Positions 1 to 8,514 of a stretch of DNA of 64,000 nt are shown one piece after another. Origin of the DNA: Alphaproteobacteria bacterium (GTDB lineage: Bacteria > Pseudomonadota > Alphaproteobacteria > Rhizobiales > Rhizobiaceae); contig JAHJHT010000002.1 in NCBI GenBank assembly GCA_018823835.1, positions 1,364,001 to 1,428,000 of the forward strand, given 5' to 3'. A program made the position numbers and the translations under genes. The notes beneath the pieces are model-generated. The model ran no database searches and had not been told where the DNA came from. It was given only the letters and a program-made list of their open reading frames with translations. Numbering within the stretch: the stretch's first letter is position 1; the number at the start of each line of letters is the position of its first letter.

Positions 1-1
1 C

Positions 2-1084
2 CGGACAGCCAATATTGCGGCTCGATGGTTGGGCGGAGCGAGCGAACCGCAACAATCGACGGTCATTACCTCTCCTCCTGCTGTTACCCTTTCGCTGGTG
101 TCCAAAGCGCACGTTTCCGCCACCGTCCAAATCCATGCGAGCGCGGCGCGCGAGCTAAAGGATATCAGAGTTTACCGTGATGGGCGTTTGATTGATACGC
201 TTCCGCTCGGCGCCCATGAGACAGCACTCGAAACAAGCCTGAAGATCAGCCCGGAAACCCGAACCCTTGCCGTAAGAGCCACGGACAAATTCGGTGCGAC
301 AAGTGCTGCTGCCGTTCTTAGCCTCGATTCGGGCGCATCCGGCAAAGACAAGGCGGTAGGCCGCCTCTTCGTGGTCGCTGTAGGGACAGACACCTACGAT
401 GATCCGCGAATTGCAGATCTAAGGTATGCGGCCAGTGATGCGCGAGCATTCGCCAAGGCTGTCCTTGGGGCTGGCAGCCCCTACTACAATCAGGTTCACA
501 CCACGGTCCTTGAAAACCGCCCAAACTTATCGGTTGTTCTGCCCGAACAGATTAAAAGCATCGCGGCACGGATGACGGATGCTGACACGCTGCTCGTCCA
601 TATCGCGGGACATGGGCTGCTTGGAGAAGGCGGCGGTTTCTACTTAGCGGACCGCACCACACGCATCGACGACCTCTTGGCGACCGCGATGGCATGGACG
701 GACCTCTCTGAAGCCCTTTCTTCTGCCGCTGGTCGCGTATTCATCTTCCTTGACGCATGTCATTCCGGGGCGGCAGGATCCGCAACGAACGACCAGGCGG
801 TAGACAGCCTGCTGGCATCTGCCAAGGCGCCCATCAACGTTATAGCTGCTTCCAAAGGGCGGCAGTTCAGTTTCGAAGGCGGCCAATTTGCCGGCGGCGC
901 GTTTACCTCGGCTCTTAACGAGATACTCTTGGACGTTTCCTCACATGACAGCAATGGCAACGGGGTCCTCGAATTCTCCGAACTGTATCGTTCACTCAAG
1001 CAAAGAGTGGTGACCGATACGCGCGGAGAACAGATCCCCTGGATATCTCGTTCCGATCTCGTAGGTGATGCACCGGTCCTGTGA
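2..1084 (+). CDS. Caspase-like (peptidase C14 family) protein, 5' end outside window
   Basis: This is the C-terminal part of a caspase/metacaspase-fold cysteine peptidase. The frame is open to the left edge, and the first possible start is a poor TTG at 29, so the true start probably lies upstream. Counting from that TTG, residues 112-250 hold the p20-like fold: a beta strand ending in FVVAVG, the catalytic His in HIAGHG (about residue 195) and the catalytic Cys in LDACHSG (about residue 244). Residues 1-100 look like an all-beta, Ig-like linker. Bacterial proteins of this family often carry WD40 or other sensor repeats in front, which would be outside the window. Both catalytic residues are present, so activity is plausible. 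The substrate is unknown. Confidence 0.85.
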   Translation, partial: RTANIAARWLGGASEPQQSTVITSPPAVTLSLVSKAHVSATVQIHASAARELKDIRVYRDGRLIDTLPLGAHETALETSLKISPETRTLAVRATDKFGATSAAAVLSLDSGASGKDKAVGRLFVVAVGTDTYDDPRIADLRYAASDARAFAKAVLGAGSPYYNQVHTTVLENRPNLSVVLPEQIKSIAARMTDADTLLVHIAGHGLLGEGGGFYLADRTTRIDDLLATAMAWTDLSEALSSAAGRVFIFLDACHSGAAGSATNDQAVDSLLASAKAPINVIAASKGRQFSFEGGQFAGGAFTSALNEILLDVSSHDSNGNGVLEFSELYRSLKQRVVTDTRGEQIPWISRSDLVGDAPVL

Positions 1085-1543
1085 GGCAGGAACGTTCAGC
1101 AAATCGATCTATGCCAGTTTGATACCCTCGCTGCCCAGTGACAAATACCTGCACAACGACAGACGGTCGGACAGACGGTGCAGCAGGAATCCGTAACCCG
1201 CGGCGCTCCGGGCTTTAGACAAACATCTGTCCGCCACAGTATGCTGAAAGGCCTCTAAACCGTCCGCCCAATCGCGATGACACACGGTGTTTCAGAGCAA
1301 TAACAATCACTTAGAGACAGACTGCGGTTAGGATGATGGCGGAGAGGGTGGGATTCTTCGCCAATTGTCCGCAAGCGACGGTCTTCCCGCCACCGACCCG
1401 ACCGGAACGCATTTTTGCGATACTCTGCACGATAGATAGCACGATACATTATGGTTGGGAGCCCCTATGAATTTCCCATTGCTAGACCTTGCGGCATTTC
1501 AGCGGATGCGGCTGACCGCACGCCAGGAGCATGATCAATCGCA
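1085..1543. other. Gene-free stretch
   Basis: No convincing gene. A short open frame (ATG 1467 to TGA 1565) of 32 codons precedes the integrase fragment but has no recognisable product. The stretch probably contains a decayed junction of the adjacent mobile element. Confidence 0.4.
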
Positions 1544-2125
1544 ATGGCAACTTCCAGATTTTTGACGGGCGGCTCAACTTGCCACCGGTTGCGCGGCCGC
1601 TCTGCCGACTTGGAGGCAGAGAAACGGATTTGCAATGTGGCAACGGAAGCCGGCGCTGTTGAACACGCTTCGAACGTGCTGGACGGTTTACCCTACTTTA
1701 CGCCGCATGACATGCGCCGGACATTCGCTACCACCTGTGGCGATCTGGCTGTGCGAGGCGATGCAATATCTGCGGTGCTCGACCATGCCGACGTTTCCAG
1801 TGGACTGGCGCCCATCGTGTCCGCCGACATCACCCGCATCGCATATGATTATTCTCAACGGTTAGAACTTAAGCGCATAGCCATGGAAGCTTGGTCGGAC
1901 GCACTGTTTGCCGCCTGCGATGCAGAGTGGGCTTCTCGTCGCCCACGACGGTCTTCGCTTCGGCCAGTCCCACCGCCCATACGCAAGACGATAGAGCGGG
2001 CTGCGAAGCCAGCTTTTTCCGGAACCGAACCTTGGTACATCACACTAGAGAGATGGAACGCGGCGCGGCCGAGGATAAAGCTCTCCGCGCTCAGGGACAC
2101 AAGCAAACCACCAGAGGACTATTAG
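1544..2125 (+). pseudogene. Truncated phage-type tyrosine recombinase (C-terminal fragment)
   Basis: The translation keeps the C-terminal catalytic part of a tyrosine integrase: the HxxR box in TPHDMRRTFAT (His55, Arg58), the next conserved His in AVLDHADVS (His81) and a candidate nucleophile Tyr in AYDYSQ (Tyr101 or Tyr103). It is followed by the usual helical tail (LELKRIAMEAW). Full integrases of this type are near 400 residues, and here only about 190 remain. The N-terminal DNA-binding domain and the first catalytic Arg are missing, so it is most likely a dead remnant. It marks the start of the accessory segment that runs to about 10 kb. No att site was identified. Confidence 0.7.
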
Positions 2126-2470
2126 AATGAGGGGGAGGTGACTTGAGGGCCGGCGCAGCGGGTGCCTACCGTCCAGACATCGCCGTCTTTGGTCCGCGAG
2201 CAACGTACAAGACCTAGTTCGCGCGCACCGAGATCGCCACCTATTGAAACGCTCGTATCGCAAACGGCGTTTGAGCGAGTAATGGGGAGAGCGCCAATAG
2301 GGTGTGCTAACGGGGTTTGATCGCAATCGGACCAGGCTCTGACGCAGGCCCATCGGGAACGGGATGCCAGCCGGGAATGCCGGGCTGCGCGGACCTCAGT
2401 CCGGGTCTCGAGACAAAGCGGGAAACCTCGCGCCAGCCAACGCATCCCCGGATATCCGGCGACCTCACCG
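2126..2470. other. Gene-free stretch
   Basis: No convincing gene, RNA or repeat seen between the integrase remnant and the convergent hypothetical gene. Confidence 0.4.
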
Positions 2471-3124
2471 CTAGCTGTCACCGCCATCCCGCAGGTCCGC
2501 CTCGCTGCCACCACCGACCAGATGCAATCGTCGCTGAAAGTCCCAGCCGGCCCCGTATCGTTCAACGATGTCGACGAAGGCGCGTTCTGTGGCGGCCCGG
2601 TCATATCCGCGCGCTGCCAGGCGCGCGATGACGTTATCGGCCAGGTGCCAGAGTTCGTCTTCGCGATTGTTCTTCAGATTCTCTGTGATGGCGTAGTGGA
2701 GAAGCTCGCGCGCGATCTCGTCCCTATCCGGCTCACGTGCGGACTTGATGCGCTTGCGGTACTCGCGCTGATATTCCCGCTGCCGCGCAAGGCGTTCTGC
2801 CCGTCGTTGGTCCCGTCCCGCCACACCGGCCTCCCTTCCCACCTTGCCCTCAAGTTCACCTTGCCCGTGCGCGCCCAATCGCGGAGCGCCGTTTGCCTGA
2901 ATCGGAAATCCCGTACTCGGAATCGCTAGTCCAGAACTCTGAATCGCCGATCCCGAATTCTGAATCGGATTAGCGTAAATTTTCCTAATTCGACTCGCCT
3001 TGCACGCACGCTGAAATGACTTGCCCGCAAGGCGGGGCTTGCATCTGTAACGTTTGCTTCCGGTTCTGAATCCGAAGCACCCGGTCTTGTAACGCTGGCA
3101 TCGAGTTTTGAATCGGTTGTCCAT
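2471..3124 (-). CDS. Hypothetical protein with heptad-like N-terminal repeats and charged helical C-terminus
   Basis: I do not recognise the family. The C-terminal half (about residues 100-200) reads like real protein. A very basic helix (RRAERLARQREYQREYRK) is followed by an amphipathic helical segment ending in GAGWDFQRRLHL. The N-terminal half contains 7-residue repeats of the form IQxSGxA encoded by 21-bp tandem DNA repeats, and is Arg/Lys rich before that. The ATG at 3124 has no clear ribosome-binding site, so the start is uncertain. Its surroundings (integrase fragment, unknown genes) suggest it belongs to a mobile or plasmid-derived cassette. Confidence 0.45.
   Translation of the reverse strand: MDNRFKTRCQRYKTGCFGFRTGSKRYRCKPRLAGKSFQRACKASRIRKIYANPIQNSGSAIQSSGLAIPSTGFPIQANGAPRLGAHGQGELEGKVGREAGVAGRDQRRAERLARQREYQREYRKRIKSAREPDRDEIARELLHYAITENLKNNREDELWHLADNVIARLAARGYDRAATERAFVDIVERYGAGWDFQRRLHLVGGGSEADLRDGGDS
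2899..2967. repeat. 21-bp direct tandem repeat, three units plus a partial
   Basis: Units begin with GAATCG at 2899, 2920 and 2941, with a partial unit at 2962. Looser GAATC-type units recur near 3065-3110. The period is a multiple of three, so the repeat encodes a 7-residue repeat on the minus strand. The length also falls in the iteron range, but no replication initiator gene is seen nearby. Confidence 0.7.
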
Positions 3125-3946
3125 GCTGGTGAACGATCCGCAAAAGCCCAGCTGCCGGTGCGATGCGTTGGATCAGCGAGGGTCGGATCGCGTGCTGCCA
3201 TCCTGCAGAGAACGGCGGAACCTGTTCTTCAAATCTGGCATCGAGAGCGGCACCATCGGCCTTGCCGCTCAAATTTTAACGATTGGCTTAGCGCCAACTT
3301 AAAGTCTGGTCGGCTATGAGCGCCGCCTGCGCTGCCGAGACCAATCCGGCAGCCTTCTATGGAGCAGTGCCATGATCGCCAGCAAGCGAATAGCCCGTAC
3401 CCTGCGCTAGCTGCTCCGTCGCTGCCCGACGGTTCGGGCTCCAACTTTCCGATTGCTGAGACTGCTGCCTCCGTAGTGCGTGGCAGACTTCATCGCACTC
3501 CCATTCCTGGCTGTGCGTACGAGGTCTGGTCAAGCTCGCGCTGCTGGCGGGGACAGTGCGCCTGAGCGCTGTCGGGGACATTGCCCGTTCGGCATGAGCT
3601 GCACGGCATGCCGACCCGGCAAGGACTTTGCAATCTGAAGCACGGAGCCCGACAGGCTTGTGCGCCTGCCGGCTTGCCCACCTGTCTGCCGTAATGGTTG
3701 CGGACCGCAGGTCCCAGGCAGGCCATGGGCGCGCGCCGAAGCAGGCGTGAGGGAAATCCCCCGGCGGGCCGACCCGAGCAGCTCAGTGGCAACCAAACGC
3801 AGGACCAAGTGACTGCCTGACCGCCGATGGCTCGAAACGCCACCGGCGCGGTCGGCCGTTCCTTGCGCCACCCATCCCTAGACCATCGATCGGATGCCCG
3901 ACCATCCCGGCCAGGAACTCCGCCCAACCTTTGAAGGAGTTGAAAG
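3125..3946. other. Gene-free stretch (about 820 bp)
   Basis: No credible coding region on either strand. The long open frames here have very biased composition and no recognisable domains. A weak, diverged relative of the dispersed 60-nt element may start at 3259. The last 15 bp hold the ribosome-binding site of the next gene. Confidence 0.4.
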
Positions 3947-4663
3947 ATGAAGAAGCGTGCCTCGAATTGGATGCTGGATGCCCTTTGTGATCTGACCGGA
4001 CAAGACCAATTGTCCGACGCAGGCGCAGACAAGATGCCGCCGCGGATCCCCGTCAAATATCCCGAGATCGACCCGTCGCTGTTTTGGGTGCCCGTCAGTC
4101 GGGTGGAGAAGAGACGGAGCTACTGGGTACGAATGCAGGGACGAGAAACCTGGCGCAAGGCACGTCTCGAGGGGCGTGCCTGGTGGTCTGGTGACGAACT
4201 CCTCGGCCGCCTTGTCGACAGTGCCGAGATCCGCAAGCCCATCGAGCGCGTTCTCGCTGCCATCGTTTCTGTTGCCGACACCATGGCGGCCACGATCGAA
4301 GACCCTGAACCAGGTATCTGGCAGTATCGCGTCGACAGGGACGTTGTGGACTGGGGCAACCAGCTAATCGACTTCCCTGACTCGAGCGAGCAGGATTCTG
4401 CGCAGCTACTAGCCATCTATCGCCTTCTCAGATTTGCGGCCGCGACCCTCCAGGCAGAGCCGCTGATGCTCGACGAGATCGTCGTCGGGTATTGCGTCGT
4501 CGATCGCCGCGGACACCGGGTGTTCGAGAGCCTCGACCTCGAGACGAGCTGGCTGTATGCGCAGGATCTCAATGGCAGTTGGGTAGATCACGTGGCGGCT
4601 GTCTATGCCGACAGATCGGTCAAGATCGGCCATGAGGCGACACAACGCCCATGGCTCACATAA
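3947..4663 (+). CDS. Hypothetical protein, 238 aa
   Basis: The family is not recognised. The start is supported by a GAAGGAG ribosome-binding site about 8 nt upstream. The protein is soluble and acidic overall with no signal peptide or membrane segment. It has an aromatic-rich N-terminal third (FWVPVSRVEKRRSYWVRMQG) and a helical C-terminal half. It lies in the same orientation as the following unknown genes and the FtsH-like pair, so it may belong to the same accessory cassette. A short GC hairpin follows the stop. Confidence 0.6.
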   Translation: MKKRASNWMLDALCDLTGQDQLSDAGADKMPPRIPVKYPEIDPSLFWVPVSRVEKRRSYWVRMQGRETWRKARLEGRAWWSGDELLGRLVDSAEIRKPIERVLAAIVSVADTMAATIEDPEPGIWQYRVDRDVVDWGNQLIDFPDSSEQDSAQLLAIYRLLRFAAATLQAEPLMLDEIVVGYCVVDRRGHRVFESLDLETSWLYAQDLNGSWVDHVAAVYADRSVKIGHEATQRPWLT

Positions 4664-5262
4664 CTGCAACTGAAAGAGCTCGGACGGCTACCGGACTTGT
4701 AAGCCTCGCGTGAGGCTGGCGCGACCCGCCTGTCGCTGGGGCTTGCGCCCGGCCACTCGCGGGTCGTGGCTCGGCCTTGCGTATGGTGCAAGAGGGGACG
4801 GCCGTTAACCATCCGATCGCTTCGTTTGCAGATCTTTCTCGTGAGGGGCTCCGATCGGCAAAGGATCCTGCCAGGGTGATCTTGGCATCGGGACGTCCTG
4901 GTGTCTGAAGGCGGCCTCCGCCGATGTTGGAGCATCGACGAAGGCCTGACCCGCAACCTGGATAAGAGGCATTGGGCTATGGATAGCGATACCTGCATCG
5001 ACAACCGGAATGAACCCGCCAGCGCGAGGATCCCCCAGTTAAGATCGGCGCCCGTCAAAGCGCTCGTCGACCATCGCCGCGCCCGTGCGTGCCATCGAGG
5101 TGGGAGAGGCAAGCACGGCTTGCGACACTTGCCGACCTCGGCATGGTCGGCAGCTCGGATAGCGGCCTTGGAGTCATCCCGGGCAATCACCATCAGGGCG
5201 GTCTGACCGCATCCGTTCTCGCCTGTCGGGCATCGATACCAGCTTCATCCGGAGATCAACCA
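4664..5262. other. Gene-free stretch (about 600 bp)
   Basis: No convincing gene apart from the small hairpin near its start. Open frames on both strands lack codon bias and ribosome-binding sites. Confidence 0.4.
4702..4717 (+). terminator. Short hairpin after the 238-aa gene
   Basis: Perfect 6-bp stem AGCCTC/GAGGCT with a GCGT loop, 38 bp after the stop codon. There is no T-run, so it is only a weak terminator candidate. Confidence 0.3.
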
Positions 5263-6285
5263 ATGGCTTTCCATTCCGCCGGCCGGCGGCCGACTGCTGA
5301 CGTCCGCAGGTCGACCCTGACAACTCAATCGAACAAATCCAGTCCGGCTGGCCGCACGAGTACAGCGAAGGCGGCTGCGTCGGCAGCCAGGCGCAGTGCC
5401 GATTTCGACCTGCTGATTGACCGCGCCATCGAGGCAATCCGCCCCGCAGGGGACCGGGCCGATCCGGTGTTCGGTCCCTTTGCCGAGCTCAACTCGATCG
5501 TGCGGGCCGTGACCTATCATGAGGGGAGGCTCCTCGAATGGGGGATGGCGCGTCTGGTTGCAGAGAACGAAGCCCTGGTCCTGATGCCGTCCGAGACAGC
5601 ACTGCCGATCGTGCCTGCCGCCGTCGAACTTTTGAAACGCAACGACTGGGCAGGACTGGAGGGCCTGCGGCTGCGCTCGGAAGTACATTACAAGACAAGT
5701 TACGTGCCGGATCTCTTCCTGGTCGACCGTGACCAGCACTCGGCCACGATCTTCGACATCAAACGGTCAGTGGCCTCCTATGCCGAACCCAGGCTCAACA
5801 CGCTGCGCCGGCGAATGATGGCTGCCGCACTCATCGCGGGTGACTGGCTGCATATCGAGGGGCGTGTTGCTGGCGTGTCGAAAGTGAACGTCGCGATCAT
5901 CGATGGCTCGAACACGCGGCGCGACAGTGGCGGCGGGATCTTTGCTCTCGACGAGATCGGTGAATTGATCGGCGTGCCGGATGCCGGGCAGGCCATGATG
6001 GAGCTGCGGGCAAAGTTTGCCTCACGGGTTCAGGCGGAGGTTCGCGAGGCGTGCCTGCGGGCGCTTGATGACGGCAGGCGCGGGTCGGGATCGACAGCAA
6101 TTGGTTCCGATGAGCTTGGTGACGGCGACGACAATAATGCCGAGCCGCTGGACGACGATGGCCCCGATAGTGCGGACAGGGTTCGCTCGATGAGATTGCC
6201 TGGCGAGCGGTCGGGCATGATGGCGCAGCAGCGTGTCGAACACCGACCGATCCTCGTCGGCTTTGCCCTCGGCAGCAGCCCCTGA
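5263..6285 (+). CDS. Hypothetical protein with a PD-(D/E)XK-like motif
   Basis: No family name is recognised. ATG 5263 is preferred over upstream in-frame starts because GGAGA lies 7 nt before it and the upstream frame has poor composition. The first 45 residues are low-complexity (Ser/Thr/Ala). In the middle, the segment YVPDLFLVDRDQ (Pro149-Asp150) followed by ATIFDIKRS (Asp165-Ile-Lys167) has the spacing and hydrophobic strands of a PD-(D/E)XK nuclease core, with Glu140 as a possible preceding acidic residue. This is an inference from a short motif. The C-terminal tail is acidic and disordered. It could be a nuclease of the accessory element, or a structural homologue without activity. Confidence 0.6.
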   Translation: MAFHSAGRRPTADVRRSTLTTQSNKSSPAGRTSTAKAAASAARRSADFDLLIDRAIEAIRPAGDRADPVFGPFAELNSIVRAVTYHEGRLLEWGMARLVAENEALVLMPSETALPIVPAAVELLKRNDWAGLEGLRLRSEVHYKTSYVPDLFLVDRDQHSATIFDIKRSVASYAEPRLNTLRRRMMAAALIAGDWLHIEGRVAGVSKVNVAIIDGSNTRRDSGGGIFALDEIGELIGVPDAGQAMMELRAKFASRVQAEVREACLRALDDGRRGSGSTAIGSDELGDGDDNNAEPLDDDGPDSADRVRSMRLPGERSGMMAQQRVEHRPILVGFALGSSP

Positions 6286-6365
6286 TCCGCACGGCAACGC
6301 AGCGACCCACCCCTCACAACTGACTTTGAACCGCGCGCTCGTCTCGCGCCACAGGAGAACTTTGC

Positions 6366-6833
6366 ATGGACGACGAACAATTGATCCAACCTGGTATTTT
6401 CTCCAATCCCGCTTCCCAAAAGGCGGAAGTCGGCAACACCCCGCTCGATGCAGTGAATTTGATCGGGGATCGCGCATCAAGAGCAGACCTGGCCTCGAGC
6501 CCGCTCTCGATCCTGCTTGATGCAGCGGGCCATGGTGCCGCCTGCATCCAGCGCGTCAAGGCGGGCAATGGCCTCGGCTGTTCCTGTCAGACAGTGCCAC
6601 GGCCGCTCGACGATGCCGCGACCGCGGTCGGGGTTGCCATCCGGTTTGCGCAGATCGGGGCCGCGCGGCAGGTGCCGATCCCGCGCAGCGTACTCGAGGC
6701 ACTTGTGCGACATGTCGATGCGAGGAATCCGGCGGCGATCCTCGTCTGGGAATGGCTTGCCGGCCGGGGTCAAGTTCTGGCGCGTGCGGACGTCCGGCCG
6801 AAACTGCGGCTCGTCTGCGAGGACGCGGAATGA
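6366..6833 (+). CDS. Hypothetical protein, first gene of the FtsH-like cassette
   Basis: 155 residues, family not recognised. AGGAGAAC lies just upstream of the ATG, which supports the start. The protein is mostly helical, with no signal peptide. Its stop overlaps the ATG of the following ORF (ATGATGA at 6830), so the two are translationally coupled. A role linked to the downstream AAA ATPase/protease pair is inferred from this coupling only. Confidence 0.6.
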   Translation: MDDEQLIQPGIFSNPASQKAEVGNTPLDAVNLIGDRASRADLASSPLSILLDAAGHGAACIQRVKAGNGLGCSCQTVPRPLDDAATAVGVAIRFAQIGAARQVPIPRSVLEALVRHVDARNPAAILVWEWLAGRGQVLARADVRPKLRLVCEDAE

Positions 6834-8514
6834 TGAGCCCGATCCGAGTGCGGCTTGTCCGTTATTGGCTCTGGCGCCTCAGGCGTCATGCGGAACTCTG
6901 CGCGATCGACCGCGCAGTGACGGCGGGAGTAGTCGACCGCGTCAGGTCCGGCTCTGGCTTGGCCGTCTACAAGGTTGGCGAACGCGTCCGTGGCTGGGCT
7001 TTGAGGCAGCCTTCCTCGATCTTCTGAAGTTGGGCTTCATCCTGCCAGGCCAATCCAGTCTCAAGAATGGTTATGAGCTTCGCTCGGCCAGGCAACTGCG
7101 CGTGACGGATGGTTCTCGGCGTGCACTTGTCCACTTTCCGGGCCGTGACATGGAAGGTGAGGGCAGGGAGATTGTCGATCAGCAGATCGATCTGGCCACA
7201 CAGATCGGCTGCCCGATCCTGGCAACGGCCGAGCATCAGAACCACATCCCGGAGGCGCTGCTAGATGCGGCTGACCTGCGCCTGGACTGCACGCCGGTGA
7301 CGCCGGAACTGATCATCGAGACCACGAATGTGGTGCTGGGTTCTAAGGCATGTCGAGGCGCGCAGGGGTGGGAGGCCCTGTCGCAGCTATCCGACAACAG
7401 TGCCGTAGATCTTGTCGACTTCGACGAGGAAACAGCGCGAGATCAACTCGCCGGCTGCGAGGAGCTGACGCTCAGCGACCTTGCGCTTGGCGTTCGTCCA
7501 GGCATGGCGCCCGAGTGCTGCGTCAAGCTGATTGGATCGCTCATTGCACGCAGGCAGTCCGAGCAGAAAGCTCCGCAGTCCCAGTCCAACAAGAGGAACT
7601 CAAAATGGGTCTCTCCCAGCGCTGCCGCCTCCCGGCGTGAGCTTGTCGGCAGCGGCACCACACTGGTCAGGCCCGAGCCGGCGGACGCTTCGGAAGGCCA
7701 GGCACCGCTCACATTGGAGACGCTGTCGGGCTATGGCGAAGCGCGCGACTGGGCGCTTGCACTCAGGCAGGACCTAGCGCTCTGGCAGCAGGGATCGCTT
7801 GGCTGGACTGACATGAGTACGCGGCTGCTGCTCGCCGGACCACCTGGTACGGGCAAGACGCTTTTTGCTCGGGCGCTCGGCAACACGCTTGAGTTGCCGT
7901 TGCTGGCCACCTCGGTAAGCACCTGGCTTGAGCCGTCGCATCTTGGCGACGTGCTCGCCCGCATGGCGGCAACCTTTGCGGAAGCGCAGTCAAATGCGCC
8001 TTGCCTGCTCTTCATCGACGAGATCGACGGCATCGGCCGTCGCAGGGATGACCGCGGCGAGTTCGGCGACTATTGGAACGCGGTGGTCAATCGAGCGCTC
8101 GAGCTCATGGATGGCGCGGTGAGGACAGAGGGCGTCATCCTGGTCGGCGCAACCAATCGTCCCTCGGCGATCGATGCAGCGCTCCTAAGATCGGGCCGAC
8201 TGGAGACCCGCATCGACATCCCGATGCCCGATATCGATGCGCTGGTCGGGATCATCGATCACCATCTTGGGCGCGATCTCGACGGCGTAGTCGCCAGTGC
8301 CAGCGCCCGCGCGGAGGCTGAGGTCGAACAACCGTGTCCAACCCCGCTACACGCCCTGCCGGATCCTATCCAGAAATTCCACCGACTTGCGCGGCTGCTC
8401 GGGCTAGCAGGGCGCTTCCGGCTGGCGAGCGATCGCCAGGTCACTGAGCCCGATGACCTTCGTATCACGCGGAGAGCCGACACGATCGTTAATGAACCGT
8501 GGGTGGTACGATGA
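6830..8514 (+). CDS. FtsH-like AAA+ ATPase subunit, N-terminal part apparently frameshifted
   Basis: The AAA module has a Walker A GPPGTGKT at 7837-7860, a Walker B CLLFIDEID near 8010-8030, a GATNRP sensor-1 segment and an Arg-finger-like LLRSGRLETRIDIP. It resembles the ATPase half of FtsH and related ATP-dependent proteases. The ORF that starts at the ATG overlapping the previous stop (6830) ends at 7027. The AAA frame is shifted by one base and is open through this region, so an indel around 6960-7020 seems to have split the original N-terminus. No slippery heptamer was seen there. The ORF stops at 8514, before any peptidase domain, and its stop overlaps the start of the HEAGH protein. 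The last 70 residues do not look like AAA sequence. Confidence 0.65.

Noticed and set aside
2899..3110. Plasmid iterons or a CRISPR array
   Set aside because: Units are contiguous without spacers, so it is not CRISPR, and no replication initiator is nearby to support iterons.
6960..7027. Programmed -1 frameshift joining the N-terminal ORF to the AAA frame
   Set aside because: No slippery heptamer or obvious downstream structure. A simple indel is the easier explanation.
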